DNA of 64,000 nucleotides from Yinghuangia aomiensis (GCF_039542225.1 NZ_BAABHS010000019.1:1-64000), one strand, 5' to 3'; shown: positions 37,626-45,776, numbered from the stretch's first letter. Notes: generated by a model not told the origin, from the sequence alone. Numbers and translations are program-made.

Positions 37626-38489
37626 TCAATCGGCCAGGCCGAGCACCCGGCGGGCGTTGCCGGACAGGAATTTCGGCCACACCTCGTCCTTGAACGGGAC
37701 CTGCGGGAGGTCGCCGAAGATACGGTCGAGGGAGAGGCCCATCGGGAAGTACCCGGCGTAGATGATCTTGTCGGCGCCGCGGGTGTTGGCGTAGTCGACG
37801 ATCGCCTTGGGGTAGTGCCGCGGAGCGAACGCACTGGTGGAGTAGTGCAGTCCGGGCCATTTGAGCATGAGTTTGACGGCCAGGTCGGTCCACGGTTCGC
37901 AGCCGTGCCGGGTGACCAGGACGAGTTCCGGGAAGTCGTACATGACTTCGTCGATCAGCTCGACGTGCTGGGCGGCCATGGGCAGGCGCGGCCCGGGGAC
38001 ACCGGCGCAGACGAAGGCGGGGATGCCGAGTTCCACGCACTTGGCGTAGATCGGGTACATCTTCTTGTCGTTGATCGGCACCTGCGGGAACGCCCCGGCC
38101 GGGAACAGCGAGACGGCGCGTGAGCCGAATCCCTGGTATTCCGCGACGAGTTGCCGGATCGCGGCCATGCCCTGGTTCGGGTCGAGGCTGCTGCACCCGA
38201 CGAACCGGTCCGGGTGCAGGGTCACCGCGCGCCGGGCGGTCTCGGTGCCGAGGCCGACGAGACCTTGTGCGATGCCGAAGTGGTCCATCTGCGCGAGGGT
38301 GACGGCGATCGGGTCGTCGGTGGGCAGGTCGTGCGGCACCTGCTTGAACATGTACTCGGCCGGGAAGCGCATCTCCTCGCGGGATTCCCGGTCTTTGGTC
38401 TGGCGGCGGATGAAGTCGTATTGCGCGTCGCCGGGTTGCGGGAAGCCGATCATCGTGTCGACGACGGGGTGGCCTGCCGGGAAGCCCAT
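37626..38489 (-). CDS. Amidohydrolase_2-like TIM-barrel protein with a non-canonical metal site
   Basis: A 287-residue protein of the amidohydrolase_2 fold. The usual N-terminal H-x-H is absent (VVDTMIGFPQPGD), the strand-5 His is missing (FVCAGVPGP) and the terminal GSD motif reads AGYFPMG. One His remains at VTRHGCEPWTD. It may be a metal-poor or altered enzyme; I recall related 'VDTMIGFP' proteins in mycobacteria, so the change seems conserved rather than decay. Members with an intact site hydrolyse or decarboxylate aromatic acids. The ATG at 38489 has GGAG upstream. It lies 27 bp after the acyl-CoA ligase gene and is probably co-transcribed with it. Confidence 0.8.
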   Translation of the reverse strand: MGFPAGHPVVDTMIGFPQPGDAQYDFIRRQTKDRESREEMRFPAEYMFKQVPHDLPTDDPIAVTLAQMDHFGIAQGLVGLGTETARRAVTLHPDRFVGCSSLDPNQGMAAIRQLVAEYQGFGSRAVSLFPAGAFPQVPINDKKMYPIYAKCVELGIPAFVCAGVPGPRLPMAAQHVELIDEVMYDFPELVLVTRHGCEPWTDLAVKLMLKWPGLHYSTSAFAPRHYPKAIVDYANTRGADKIIYAGYFPMGLSLDRIFGDLPQVPFKDEVWPKFLSGNARRVLGLAD

Positions 38490-38516
38490 GGGTGCTCCGT
38501 ACGTGGTGGGGTGGGG

Positions 38517-40109
38517 TCAGCTGTGCGCTTCGAGGAGCCGCTTCAGGACTTTTCCGGTGTCCGAGTACGGGAGTTCGCGCCGGAACTCGACATGCGCGGG
38601 CACCTTGAACGCGGCCAGCGCTCCCGCGACCCACGTGCGGACCGCGTCCGCGGTCAGGTCGGCGCCCGGTGCGGGCACCACGACCGCTTTCACTTCTTGG
38701 CCGAGGACGGTGTGGTCGACGCCGACGACGGCCGCGTCCGCGATGTGGGGGTGCTCGACGAGGCGGTTCTCGACCTCGACGGGGTAGATGTTCTCGCCGC
38801 CGCGGATGATGAGGTCCCGCATCCGGCTTTCCAGGTGCAGGACGCCGTCGCTGATCCGCCCGAAATCGCCGGTGCGGTACCAGCGTTCCGCGTCGAGAGC
38901 GGCCGCCGTGGCGACCGGGTCGCGCCAGTAGCCGAGGAAGACGCCGGGGCCGTGCAGATGGATCTCGCCGACCTCGCCGTCGGCGGCGTCGGTGCCGTCG
39001 GGCCTGCGGACCCGCACCCGGGTGAGCGGGATGGGCGTGCCGACCGAGGCCGGGTCGTGTGCGGCGTCGACGCCCTTGAGGACGGTGCCGGCGCCGAACG
39101 TCTCGGTCATGCCGTAGCCGTTGCTGACCTGCGCGCCGGGGAAGGCCGCGCGGATGCGGCGCAGCAGTTCCGGGGCGAGGTTCGCGCCGCCGCAGCCGAG
39201 GGCGGTGACGGCCGTCAGGTCGTAGGACCCGAAGCCGGGGTGGTCGAGGATGCGCCAGTACTGGGTGGGGACGCCGCTCCACCGGGTGATGCGGTACCGG
39301 GCCATCAGCTCCAGGTGCGCGGTCTCGTCCCAGCGGCCGGGCGGCGGGAAGATCGCGGTGCCGGCGTTGAACGGTCCGGTGGCCAGGATGTTGGCGGCGC
39401 CCGAGACGTGGAAGAACGGCGAGGTGACGAGCGCGACGGGGGGCGTCGCACTGGGGGCCGCGCCGCTCCGCGCGAGGGCGAGGGCCGCGTGGCGGGCCCA
39501 TGCCTGGGCGAAGTAGACGACGTTGCGGTGCGACAGCGTGGCGCCTTTGGGGCGGCCGGTGGTGCCGCTGGTGAACAGGACGACGGCGGGGTCGTCCTCG
39601 TCGATCACCGTGCCGGGGCGCAGGATTTCGGCGCCGCCTCCCCCGTGTGCGTCCGCCGCGGCACCGAACTCGTCGAAATCGACCGCGACTTGACCATGGG
39701 CTCGGAGCAACTCGGCACGCTTCGCGTCGGCGAGGACGAGGACCGGGTCGGTCAGGCCGATGCCGTAGGCGAATTCGGGCCCGCTCCACCAGCCGTTGAG
39801 GCCGGTGGCGACGGCGCCGAGCCCGAGCACCGCCCAATAGCCGAGGACGTGTTCGAGGCTGTTCGCGCCGGCGAGTGCGACACGGTCCCCCTTGCGGACC
39901 CCGTAGCGGTCGGCGAGCAGAGCCGAACGGGCGGCGATCAGCCCGGCCGCCTCGCGGTAGGCGACCGTGCGGTCCGGGAAGACCAGGAACGGGCGGTCGG
40001 GCTCCCGGGCCGCCGCGGCGGCGAGCATGGCGGGCAGGTGGGGATGGCGGTGGACGAAGACCTCCGTCGGCACCCCGAGCACCTCTTCGACCGCGGTCGC
40101 GAACGGCAC
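38517..40109 (-). CDS. Acyl-CoA synthetase (AMP-forming ligase)
   Basis: A 530-residue ANL-superfamily ligase that activates a carboxylic acid to its CoA thioester. Motif A3 is LFTSGTTGRPKGATLSHRN, A5 is NGYGMTE, A7 is WYRTGDFG and A8 is IIRGGENIYPVEVEN. A10 is YSDTGKVLKR, with the catalytic lysine. The start GTG 40109 is chosen for the AAGGAGGGGG site upstream. It heads a minus-strand run ligase - amidohydrolase - solute-binding protein and is divergent from a second amidohydrolase gene. The substrate is unknown; the context suggests an aromatic or alicyclic acid. Confidence 0.95.
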   Translation of the reverse strand: MPFATAVEEVLGVPTEVFVHRHPHLPAMLAAAAAREPDRPFLVFPDRTVAYREAAGLIAARSALLADRYGVRKGDRVALAGANSLEHVLGYWAVLGLGAVATGLNGWWSGPEFAYGIGLTDPVLVLADAKRAELLRAHGQVAVDFDEFGAAADAHGGGGAEILRPGTVIDEDDPAVVLFTSGTTGRPKGATLSHRNVVYFAQAWARHAALALARSGAAPSATPPVALVTSPFFHVSGAANILATGPFNAGTAIFPPPGRWDETAHLELMARYRITRWSGVPTQYWRILDHPGFGSYDLTAVTALGCGGANLAPELLRRIRAAFPGAQVSNGYGMTETFGAGTVLKGVDAAHDPASVGTPIPLTRVRVRRPDGTDAADGEVGEIHLHGPGVFLGYWRDPVATAAALDAERWYRTGDFGRISDGVLHLESRMRDLIIRGGENIYPVEVENRLVEHPHIADAAVVGVDHTVLGQEVKAVVVPAPGADLTADAVRTWVAGALAAFKVPAHVEFRRELPYSDTGKVLKRLLEAHS

Positions 40110-40174
40110 GGCGTACCCCCTCCTTGGCACGGCGGGCAGGGTCGTCGGCGACGGGCGCCGATGCCGGGCGAAGC

Positions 40175-40189
40175 TAGAACAGAATTTCA
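40175..40189. promoter_or_regulatory. Candidate operator on the ligase side of the divergent promoter region
   Basis: TAGAACAGAATTTCA carries the TAGAA half-site also found at 40265, followed by a looser TTTCA partner. It lies 66 bases upstream of the ligase start in unusually AT-rich DNA. Confidence 0.35.
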
Positions 40190-40264
40190 AATCAAACAAG
40201 AGGAACCGGATCGGCGGTCACGTCAACCGTGTTTCCACTGCACTGCTCCAGCTCTGGCTAAATT

Positions 40265-40279
40265 TAGAATCACCTTCTA
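40265..40279. promoter_or_regulatory. Candidate operator on the amidohydrolase side of the divergent promoter region
   Basis: TAGAA-TCACC-TTCTA is a perfect inverted repeat 38 bases upstream of the amidohydrolase GTG start. The nearby TetR gene at 41589 encodes a plausible ligand-responsive repressor for it. Confidence 0.5.
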
Positions 40280-40317
40280 CTGTGTGCGGCACATCCCGAC
40301 CGACCCATGGAGTCCCC

Positions 40318-41511
40318 GTGGCCGCACGCGCGCTCGGCTTCCGCTGCTTCGACTTCGACAACCACTACTACGAAGCGGAAGACGCCTTCACCCGCCACCT
40401 CGACCGCCGGATGGCCCGGCGCACCATGCAGTGGGTCGAGATCAACGGGCGGCGGCGGCTGCTCGTGGGCGGCAAGCTCAACCGGTACATCCCGAACCCG
40501 ACGTTCGACCCGGTGTCCAAGCCCGGGGCGCTCGACGAGTACTTCCGCGGCCGCAACCCGCAGGGCCTGGACACGTCGGAGCTGTTCGGCGAACTGGAGC
40601 CGATCGCGGCGGCGTACCGGGACCGCGAGGCGCGGCTGGCGGTGATGGACGAGCAGGGCATCGACGGCGCCGTGTTCCTGCCCACGCTCGGGGTGGGCAT
40701 GGAGCAGGCGCTGGTGCACGACATCCCGGCGGCGGTGGCCGCGTTCCGGGCGTTCAACCGGTGGCTGGACGAGGACTGGGGGTTCGCCTACCGGGAGCGG
40801 ATCTTCGCGGCGCCGTACATCACCCTGTGCGACCCGGAAGCGGCCGTGCGGGAGATCGACTGGGCGATCGGCCGCGACGCGCGCACGGTCGTCATGGTCG
40901 CCGGCCCGGTCGCGACCGCGTCCGGCATGCGCGCGCCCGCCGACCCGATGTTCGACGGGTTCTGGTCGCGGGTGAACGAGGCCGGGCTGACCGTGGTCTA
41001 CCACGGCGGCGAGTCCCACTACACGAAGTACCTGCGGGACTGGGGCGAGCCGGCCGAGGTCGAGGCGTTCCGTGTGCACCCGTTCCGCCGCCTGGTGTCG
41101 GCGAACCCGGTGCAGGACACGTTCGCGAGCCTGCTCGCGCACGGCCTGTTCGGCCGGTTCCCGAACCTGCGGGTCGCGGCCATCGAGACCGGCTCGGACT
41201 GGGTGTTCCACCTGTTCGAGAAGCTCAAGAAGTCCTACGGCCAGACCCCGCAGATGTGGGCCGAGGACCCCCGTGAGACGTTCCGCCGGCACGTCTGGGT
41301 GGCCCCCTTCTACGAGGACGCCCTGGCCGGCCTGCGCACCATGATCGGCCCCGAGCGCATCCTCATGGGCTCCGACTTCCCGCACGCCGAGGGCCTCGCC
41401 GTGCCCGCCGCGTTCGTCGACGACCTCCGCGGAGCGGGCTTCGGCGACGACGACTGCCGGCTGGTGATGCGGGACAACGGCGCGGGGCTGAGCGTGCGGC
41501 GTCCGGGGTGA
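40318..41511 (+). CDS. Amidohydrolase_2 family protein (decarboxylase-like TIM barrel)
   Basis: A 397-residue protein of the amidohydrolase_2 family, which includes aromatic acid decarboxylases and hydrolases. The N-terminal metal motif reads FDFDNHYYE instead of H-x-H. VVYHGGESHYTKY supplies a strand-5 His, IETGSDW follows and the terminal MGSDFPHAEG carries the expected Asp. It therefore keeps more of the site than the divergent partner at 37626. The GTG at 40318 has GGAG five bases upstream and lies 208 bp from the divergent ligase gene. A TetR gene follows 77 bp downstream on the same strand. The substrate is unknown. Confidence 0.88.
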   Translation: MAARALGFRCFDFDNHYYEAEDAFTRHLDRRMARRTMQWVEINGRRRLLVGGKLNRYIPNPTFDPVSKPGALDEYFRGRNPQGLDTSELFGELEPIAAAYRDREARLAVMDEQGIDGAVFLPTLGVGMEQALVHDIPAAVAAFRAFNRWLDEDWGFAYRERIFAAPYITLCDPEAAVREIDWAIGRDARTVVMVAGPVATASGMRAPADPMFDGFWSRVNEAGLTVVYHGGESHYTKYLRDWGEPAEVEAFRVHPFRRLVSANPVQDTFASLLAHGLFGRFPNLRVAAIETGSDWVFHLFEKLKKSYGQTPQMWAEDPRETFRRHVWVAPFYEDALAGLRTMIGPERILMGSDFPHAEGLAVPAAFVDDLRGAGFGDDDCRLVMRDNGAGLSVRRPG

Positions 41512-41588
41512 GGCGGCGGGCGGGCCCGCATCGCGCTCGCCCGCCCGTCCGGTGCCCGGCCCGTTTCTCCGTCGATAGGCTTCCGCTC

Positions 41589-42371
41589 ATGCTCCCCAAC
41601 ACCCCCGCGCCGCTGCCGGTCGAGGTGATGACCCGCGGCCAGCTTGCGCGCCGGGAGCGCCTGACCCGGGCCGTGGTCGACCTGGTCGCCGAGAGCGGGC
41701 CGGACCACTTCCAGATGAAGGACGTCGCGGAACGGTCCGGCGTCGCGCTCGGCACGGCGTACCGCTACTTCGCGTCGAAGGACCACCTGCTCGCGGTCGC
41801 CATGTCGGAATGGCAGCGGCGGCTCACCGACCGGATGCTCGCCGAGTTCGACAAGCCGGGCTCCCGGGCCGCCGAGCCGCTGCCGGTCGTGGAGCGCATG
41901 CTCAACTACACGGCGCGGGAGATCCGCGGATTCCAGCGGCACGCGCACTTCGCCGAGCTGATGGTGCGGATCTACACGTCGACGGACCCGTTCGCCAGCG
42001 AGGCGATGCGGGACATCTCCCGCAACAACAGCGCGGTCATGGAGCGCCTGCTCGCCGACGTACCGGCGGGCCCGCGCGGCATCGCCCGCAACGCCATCGA
42101 GGCGGTGCTGATGCACGCGCTGACCACGTGGGTCACCGACCGCTGCACGATCGCCGAGGTCTTCGAACGGGTCCAGGCGACCGTGCGGTACGTGCTCTCG
42201 CCCGCGGCGGTCGCCTTCGACGGCGGCACGGACGACGACCGCGACGTGGTGTGGCGGACCGCGGCGGACTCGGCCGTATCCCCGGCCGACTCCGACTCCG
42301 ACTCCGGCTCCGTCTCCGGCTCCGCGTCCGGCCCCGACGACGTGTCTCCGGCCGACCCGGACCTCGCCTGA
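41589..42371 (+). CDS. TetR-family regulator with KstR-like DNA-binding domain
   Basis: A 260-residue TetR regulator. The helix-turn-helix region (about residues 20-65) reads FQMKDVAERSGVALGTAYRY followed by FASKDHLLAVAM, which resembles KstR, the cholesterol-pathway repressor of mycobacteria. The ligand domain follows. Residues from about 225 on form an Asp/Ser-rich disordered tail encoded by imperfect 6-bp repeats, which is unusual in TetR proteins. It is probably the regulator of the divergent ligase/amidohydrolase promoters. The ATG at 41589 has only a weak ribosome site, so limited translation or co-expression with the gene upstream is possible. Confidence 0.88.
   Translation: MLPNTPAPLPVEVMTRGQLARRERLTRAVVDLVAESGPDHFQMKDVAERSGVALGTAYRYFASKDHLLAVAMSEWQRRLTDRMLAEFDKPGSRAAEPLPVVERMLNYTAREIRGFQRHAHFAELMVRIYTSTDPFASEAMRDISRNNSAVMERLLADVPAGPRGIARNAIEAVLMHALTTWVTDRCTIAEVFERVQATVRYVLSPAAVAFDGGTDDDRDVVWRTAADSAVSPADSDSDSGSVSGSASGPDDVSPADPDLA
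42288..42332 (+). repeat. Imperfect hexanucleotide repeat in the TetR gene
   Basis: About seven tandem six-base units of the TCCGAC/TCCGGC/TCCGTC type encode the Asp-Ser/Gly-Ser tail. Six-base units keep the frame, so length changes would alter only the tail. Confidence 0.75.
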
Positions 42372-42391
42372 CGCGCGAGACAGAAAGCGCT

Positions 42392-43327
42392 ATGACCGGT
42401 CCCGCTCCGCACGTCTGGCGCCCCGCCGGGGTGCGCTGGTCGCACGACGGCCCCGCGCTCACGTGGGCCGCGCCCGGCGGCGCCCCGCCGCGGGTCAGCC
42501 CGCTGCGGCTCGGCGGCACGCCGTCGTTCCGGGTCGGCGCCGACCGGCGCTGCCTCGGCGTCCGGCGCGGGCGGCGCCGTATCCCGTGCCCGGACGCGGC
42601 GGAGCTGCCGCCGTCGGCGCACGGCGGGCAGTGCCCGGCATGCCAGGCGCTGGACCGGTCGTCGTCGGTGGCCGCGGACACCGTGCCGGACGATCCGCAG
42701 CCGTACCGCGTCTACCTCGCGTACCACGGCGCCGAGACGATCAAGGTCGGCATCACCGCCGCCCGGCGCGGCATCGACCGGCTCCTCGAACAAGGCGCGC
42801 TCGGTTCGGTGTTCCTCGCCGAAGGCCCGCTGATGGCGGCACGCCGCGCGGAAAGCGTGCTGCGTACCGGGCTGGGCCTGCCCGAACGGGTGATGTCGCC
42901 CGCCAAACGGACCGCACGCCGGGCGCCCGCACCGGCGGACCGGCGGGCCGAGCGGTTGTCCGAGGTACGCCGGGCCGCACTCGCCTCCGCGGGGTGGCCG
43001 GAATCCCTGTCCTCCGCGGGCGAATTCCCGATCGTCGACCACGCACCCGCCTACGGCCTGCCGGACGGCGGCATTCACCCGTCCGCCGAGGTCGCCCCGC
43101 TCACCCCGGGCGCGGTCGTCGCCGGAACGATCAAGCACGTGATCGGATCCGACGTGTACCTTGCGACACCGCACGGCCTGGTGCTCCTCGACGGGCGGCT
43201 GCTGGAGGGCTGGGCGCTCGGCTCCGCCCCCGCGGAGGCGGTGATCGACGCCGCACTGCACCCGGTTGCCGTACCGGAAGAAGACACCGGGGAGCAGTTG
43301 TTCATGGACTGGGGCACGGCGGGGTAG
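42392..43327 (+). CDS. DUF2797 protein
   Basis: A 311-residue protein of the DUF2797 family. An N-terminal Cys-rich segment (CLGVRRGRRRIPCPDAAEL then GQCPACQALD) could bind zinc. It is followed by a GIY-YIG-like stretch YRVYLAYHGAETIKVGITAA near residues 108-127. There is no membrane segment. The resemblance to GIY-YIG nucleases suggests nucleic-acid contact but no activity is established. The ATG at 42392 starts 20 bases after the TetR stop, so the two may be co-transcribed. The reductase-like gene follows 30 bases downstream. Confidence 0.75.
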   Translation: MTGPAPHVWRPAGVRWSHDGPALTWAAPGGAPPRVSPLRLGGTPSFRVGADRRCLGVRRGRRRIPCPDAAELPPSAHGGQCPACQALDRSSSVAADTVPDDPQPYRVYLAYHGAETIKVGITAARRGIDRLLEQGALGSVFLAEGPLMAARRAESVLRTGLGLPERVMSPAKRTARRAPAPADRRAERLSEVRRAALASAGWPESLSSAGEFPIVDHAPAYGLPDGGIHPSAEVAPLTPGAVVAGTIKHVIGSDVYLATPHGLVLLDGRLLEGWALGSAPAEAVIDAALHPVAVPEEDTGEQLFMDWGTAG

Positions 43328-43357
43328 TCGCACTCCGCCACTGTGGAGGGAGACCCT

Positions 43358-44005
43358 GTGAAGATCGCTGTCCTCGGCACCGGCGAGGTCGGCCGCCGAC
43401 TCGCCGGCAAGCTCGTGGCCGTCGGGCACGAGGTCACCCTCGGCTCCCGCACCGCCGACAACCCGGCCGCCATCGAATGGGCGACCGCCACCGACGCGGC
43501 CCACGGCACGTTCGCGCAGGCCGCGGCGGGTGCCGAGATCGTCCTCAACGCCACCGGCGGCCTCGTCTCGCTCGCCGCGCTGCGGGCCGCGGGCGCGGAG
43601 AACCTGCGCGGCAAGGTGCTGATCGACGTGTCCAACCCGCTCGACTTCTCGGAGGGCTTCCCGCCGAAGGTCGTGCAGCCGGACGGGATCAGCGTGGCCG
43701 AGCAGATCCAGGCGGCGTTCCCGGAGGCGAAGGTCGTCAAGACCCTCAACACCATGGCCAACGAGGTGATGGTGGACCCCGGTCAGGTGCCGGGCCCCCA
43801 CAACGTCTTCCTGAGCGGCGACGACGCCGACGCCAAGGCCCAGGTCGCCGGAATCCTGCGGTCGTTCGGCTGGGGCGACGACCAGGTCATGGACCTCGGC
43901 GACCTCTCCAGCGCCCGCGGCACCGAGTTGTTCCTGAGCCTGTGGCTGCGGCTCATGGGCGCCGCCGGCGCACGGGTGTTCAACGTGGGGGTGCTGAAGG
44001 GCTGA
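43358..44005 (+). CDS. NADP/F420-dependent oxidoreductase-like Rossmann protein
   Basis: A 215-residue single-domain protein like NADPH:F420 oxidoreductases. The dinucleotide motif KIAVLGTGEVGRRLAGKL is at the N-terminus, followed by LGSRTADNP (the NADP phosphate-binding Ser/Arg). ADGISVAEQIQ-type, VVKTLNTMANEVM and FLSGDDADAK segments follow. Actinobacteria use such enzymes to exchange hydride between NADPH and F420, but many relatives are of unknown substrate. The GTG at 43358 has GGAGGGAG upstream. An F420-type deazaflavin reductase is encoded at 46583. Confidence 0.8.
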   Translation: MKIAVLGTGEVGRRLAGKLVAVGHEVTLGSRTADNPAAIEWATATDAAHGTFAQAAAGAEIVLNATGGLVSLAALRAAGAENLRGKVLIDVSNPLDFSEGFPPKVVQPDGISVAEQIQAAFPEAKVVKTLNTMANEVMVDPGQVPGPHNVFLSGDDADAKAQVAGILRSFGWGDDQVMDLGDLSSARGTELFLSLWLRLMGAAGARVFNVGVLKG

Positions 44006-44079
44006 CGGACCGGTCTCGCCGTCGCGGCTTCCCCGGCTTCCCCGGAAAAAGGTGTCCGCTGCGAGTAGATTGGCCGCCC

Positions 44080-44640
44080 ATGACGGATTTCCTGCGCGCG
44101 AAGATCCTGTACGGCTTCGACCTGCTGGACGCCGACGGCGACGGGGCGCTGACCGAAGCCGACCATGTCGCGATGGGGCGGCGGATCGCCGCCGCCCTCG
44201 GCCATCCGGACGGGGGAAGCGAGGAACGCGCCATCGTCGACGCGTACTTGGGGATCTGGCGGGACGTGCACCTGCCCCAGGACGAGGACGGCGACGGGCG
44301 TATCGAGAGGGCGCAGTTCCTCGCTTCGACGCTGGCCCTGTCCGCGGACGCGGAGCTGGCGGGTGCGGCGCTGGGCGGTCTGGCCGAGACGTACTTCTCC
44401 ATCGCCGACCGGGACGCCGACGGCTCCATCGACGCCGCGGAGTTCGCCGACTTCACCCGCGGCCACTGCCCGACCCTGTCCGACGCGTCCCTCGCCGAGG
44501 CCTTCGGCCGCCTGGACACCGACGGCGACGGGCGCCTCCCCCTCGACGAACTGCGCTCGGCACTCGTCGCCTACTTGGCGGGCAACGACCCGGACGCGCC
44601 CGGGAACTGGGTCTTCGGAGACCCGCGGCATCTGGGCTGA
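44080..44640 (+). CDS. EF-hand calcium-binding protein with four loops
   Basis: A 186-residue acidic, cytosolic protein with four canonical EF-hand loops: 17-28 (DADGDGALTEAD), 68-79 (DEDGDGRIERAQ), 110-121 (DRDADGSIDAAE) and 146-157 (DTDGDGRLPLDE). Loop 2 ends in Gln instead of Glu/Asp, so it may bind weakly. The layout resembles calerythrin-type bacterial calcium buffers or sensors. No enzymatic domain is present. The ATG at 44080 begins directly before the first helix. The gene stands 74 bp downstream of the reductase-like gene; the next gene is convergent. Confidence 0.92.
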   Translation: MTDFLRAKILYGFDLLDADGDGALTEADHVAMGRRIAAALGHPDGGSEERAIVDAYLGIWRDVHLPQDEDGDGRIERAQFLASTLALSADAELAGAALGGLAETYFSIADRDADGSIDAAEFADFTRGHCPTLSDASLAEAFGRLDTDGDGRLPLDELRSALVAYLAGNDPDAPGNWVFGDPRHLG

Positions 44641-44670
44641 GCCTCGCACCCGACGCCGTGGGCGGCGCGG

Positions 44671-45162
44671 CTAGGCGATCACCGACTCCCCTTCTCCGTC
44701 CGGCACTTCGAAGCCTGTCGCGTAACGGTCGAACAAGGAGTCGTCGACGGTCACCGCGTTGGCGCCGTTCTCCCGGTTGCGAACGGCCAGGCGACGCCTC
44801 AGCGTTGCGTGATCCACCGGCAGGTACACCAGTTCCCACCGCGCGCCGCGACTCTCCACCAGAGCCTTGTAGTCGTCCCGCGCGGCCCGGCTCCAGAAGC
44901 TGTAATCCACCACGACATCGCGACCGGCCCGCAGCAACTCAACCAGCTCGACACGCTGTTCGGCCCGCACCTCGTCCTTGAGCGCGTCGAACTCCTCCGG
45001 CGCCAGCACCACCCCCGGGTCGCGGCCGCCGATGCGCCGCCACACGACCTCGTCGATCGACAGCCGGACGTAGCCGCGGCGTTCCAGCTCCAGCGCGTAG
45101 GTGGTCTTGCCGGAAGCGGGGAGACCGCACATGAGGACAACCGTGGGTGGGGCGTGCGTCAT
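44671..45162 (-). CDS. P-loop kinase-like ATPase (AAA_33 type)
   Basis: A 163-residue P-loop protein. Walker A is GLPASGKTT near residue 13. SIDEVVWRRIGG (LID or acidic motif), VVVDYSFWSRAARDD and an Arg-rich segment LRRRLAVRNREN that resembles the nucleotide-kinase lid follow. It belongs to the small AAA_33/zeta-toxin-like kinases, which phosphorylate small molecules or RNA ends. No antitoxin gene is adjacent, so a toxin role is not supported. The ATG at 45162 starts directly at the fold. It is convergent with the EF-hand gene and divergent from the small gene at 45357. Confidence 0.82.
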   Translation of the reverse strand: MTHAPPTVVLMCGLPASGKTTYALELERRGYVRLSIDEVVWRRIGGRDPGVVLAPEEFDALKDEVRAEQRVELVELLRAGRDVVVDYSFWSRAARDDYKALVESRGARWELVYLPVDHATLRRRLAVRNRENGANAVTVDDSLFDRYATGFEVPDGEGESVIA

Positions 45163-45356
45163 CGGGTCAGCCTAGGTGGCACGCTCGGAACGCAGCGAAG
45201 CCATTTGGCGAACGCATCCGCACACAAAGGCCTTTCGGGGCGTCTCGGATGTCCTCCGCTTGCGTCATTTGGACAGGAGGCGGTGTGGAACGCATGCGCT
45301 CGGCTAGCGTCTCGTCCGTTGAGAGCCGGACCGCCACCTGCCGCGGAGTGATCCCT

Positions 45357-45776
45357 TTGGCGACACTGACGAAGTATCAGCAGGACCCGACCGACATTGA
45401 GCCCAAAGCCACACTCCCGGCACGCGCGATCGCGGTCCTGGCCAACAAGGTCGGCATCAACACCACCGCGGAACGCGTCCAACAGCACGGCCTGTACAAG
45501 GCCGCACACGCCATCAAGGTCGGAGCGGACTTTTTCAAGCCCGCGGTCAAGGCGGCCCAGTACATCGCCGAAGGCGGCGCGGTCAGCCTCGGCATGGCGG
45601 TACCCGGCGCCAGCGACGTGGTCTTGAAGGCCGCCAAGATCGCAGCGACCGGATTCCTGGAGAACAGGGTCGCCAAGGCCGAGGCGCGCCAGGAACAGCG
45701 CGCTGCCATGGCTCAGGCGCCCAAGTCGCAGGAGCGCGCGCGGGGTACCTACATGCTTGTGCCCGACATGATCTGA
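45357..45776 (+). CDS. Hypothetical protein, no recognised family
   Basis: A 139-residue product from TTG 45357, with a GGAG site eight bases upstream; GTG 45348 is an alternative that would add three residues. The product is helical and moderately hydrophobic, with GGAVSLGMAVPGASDVVLKA near residue 75 and a basic Gln/Ala/Arg-rich C-terminal third. It has no signal peptide and no motif I recognise. Codon use appears less biased than in its neighbours, as in some accessory genes. Real gene status rests on the ribosome site and frame only. Confidence 0.5.
   Translation: MATLTKYQQDPTDIEPKATLPARAIAVLANKVGINTTAERVQQHGLYKAAHAIKVGADFFKPAVKAAQYIAEGGAVSLGMAVPGASDVVLKAAKIAATGFLENRVAKAEARQEQRAAMAQAPKSQERARGTYMLVPDMI

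Noticed and set aside
44671..45162. Zeta-toxin role for the P-loop kinase
   Set aside because: No antitoxin-like partner gene is adjacent, and the small gene at 45357 lies on the opposite strand with no matching features.
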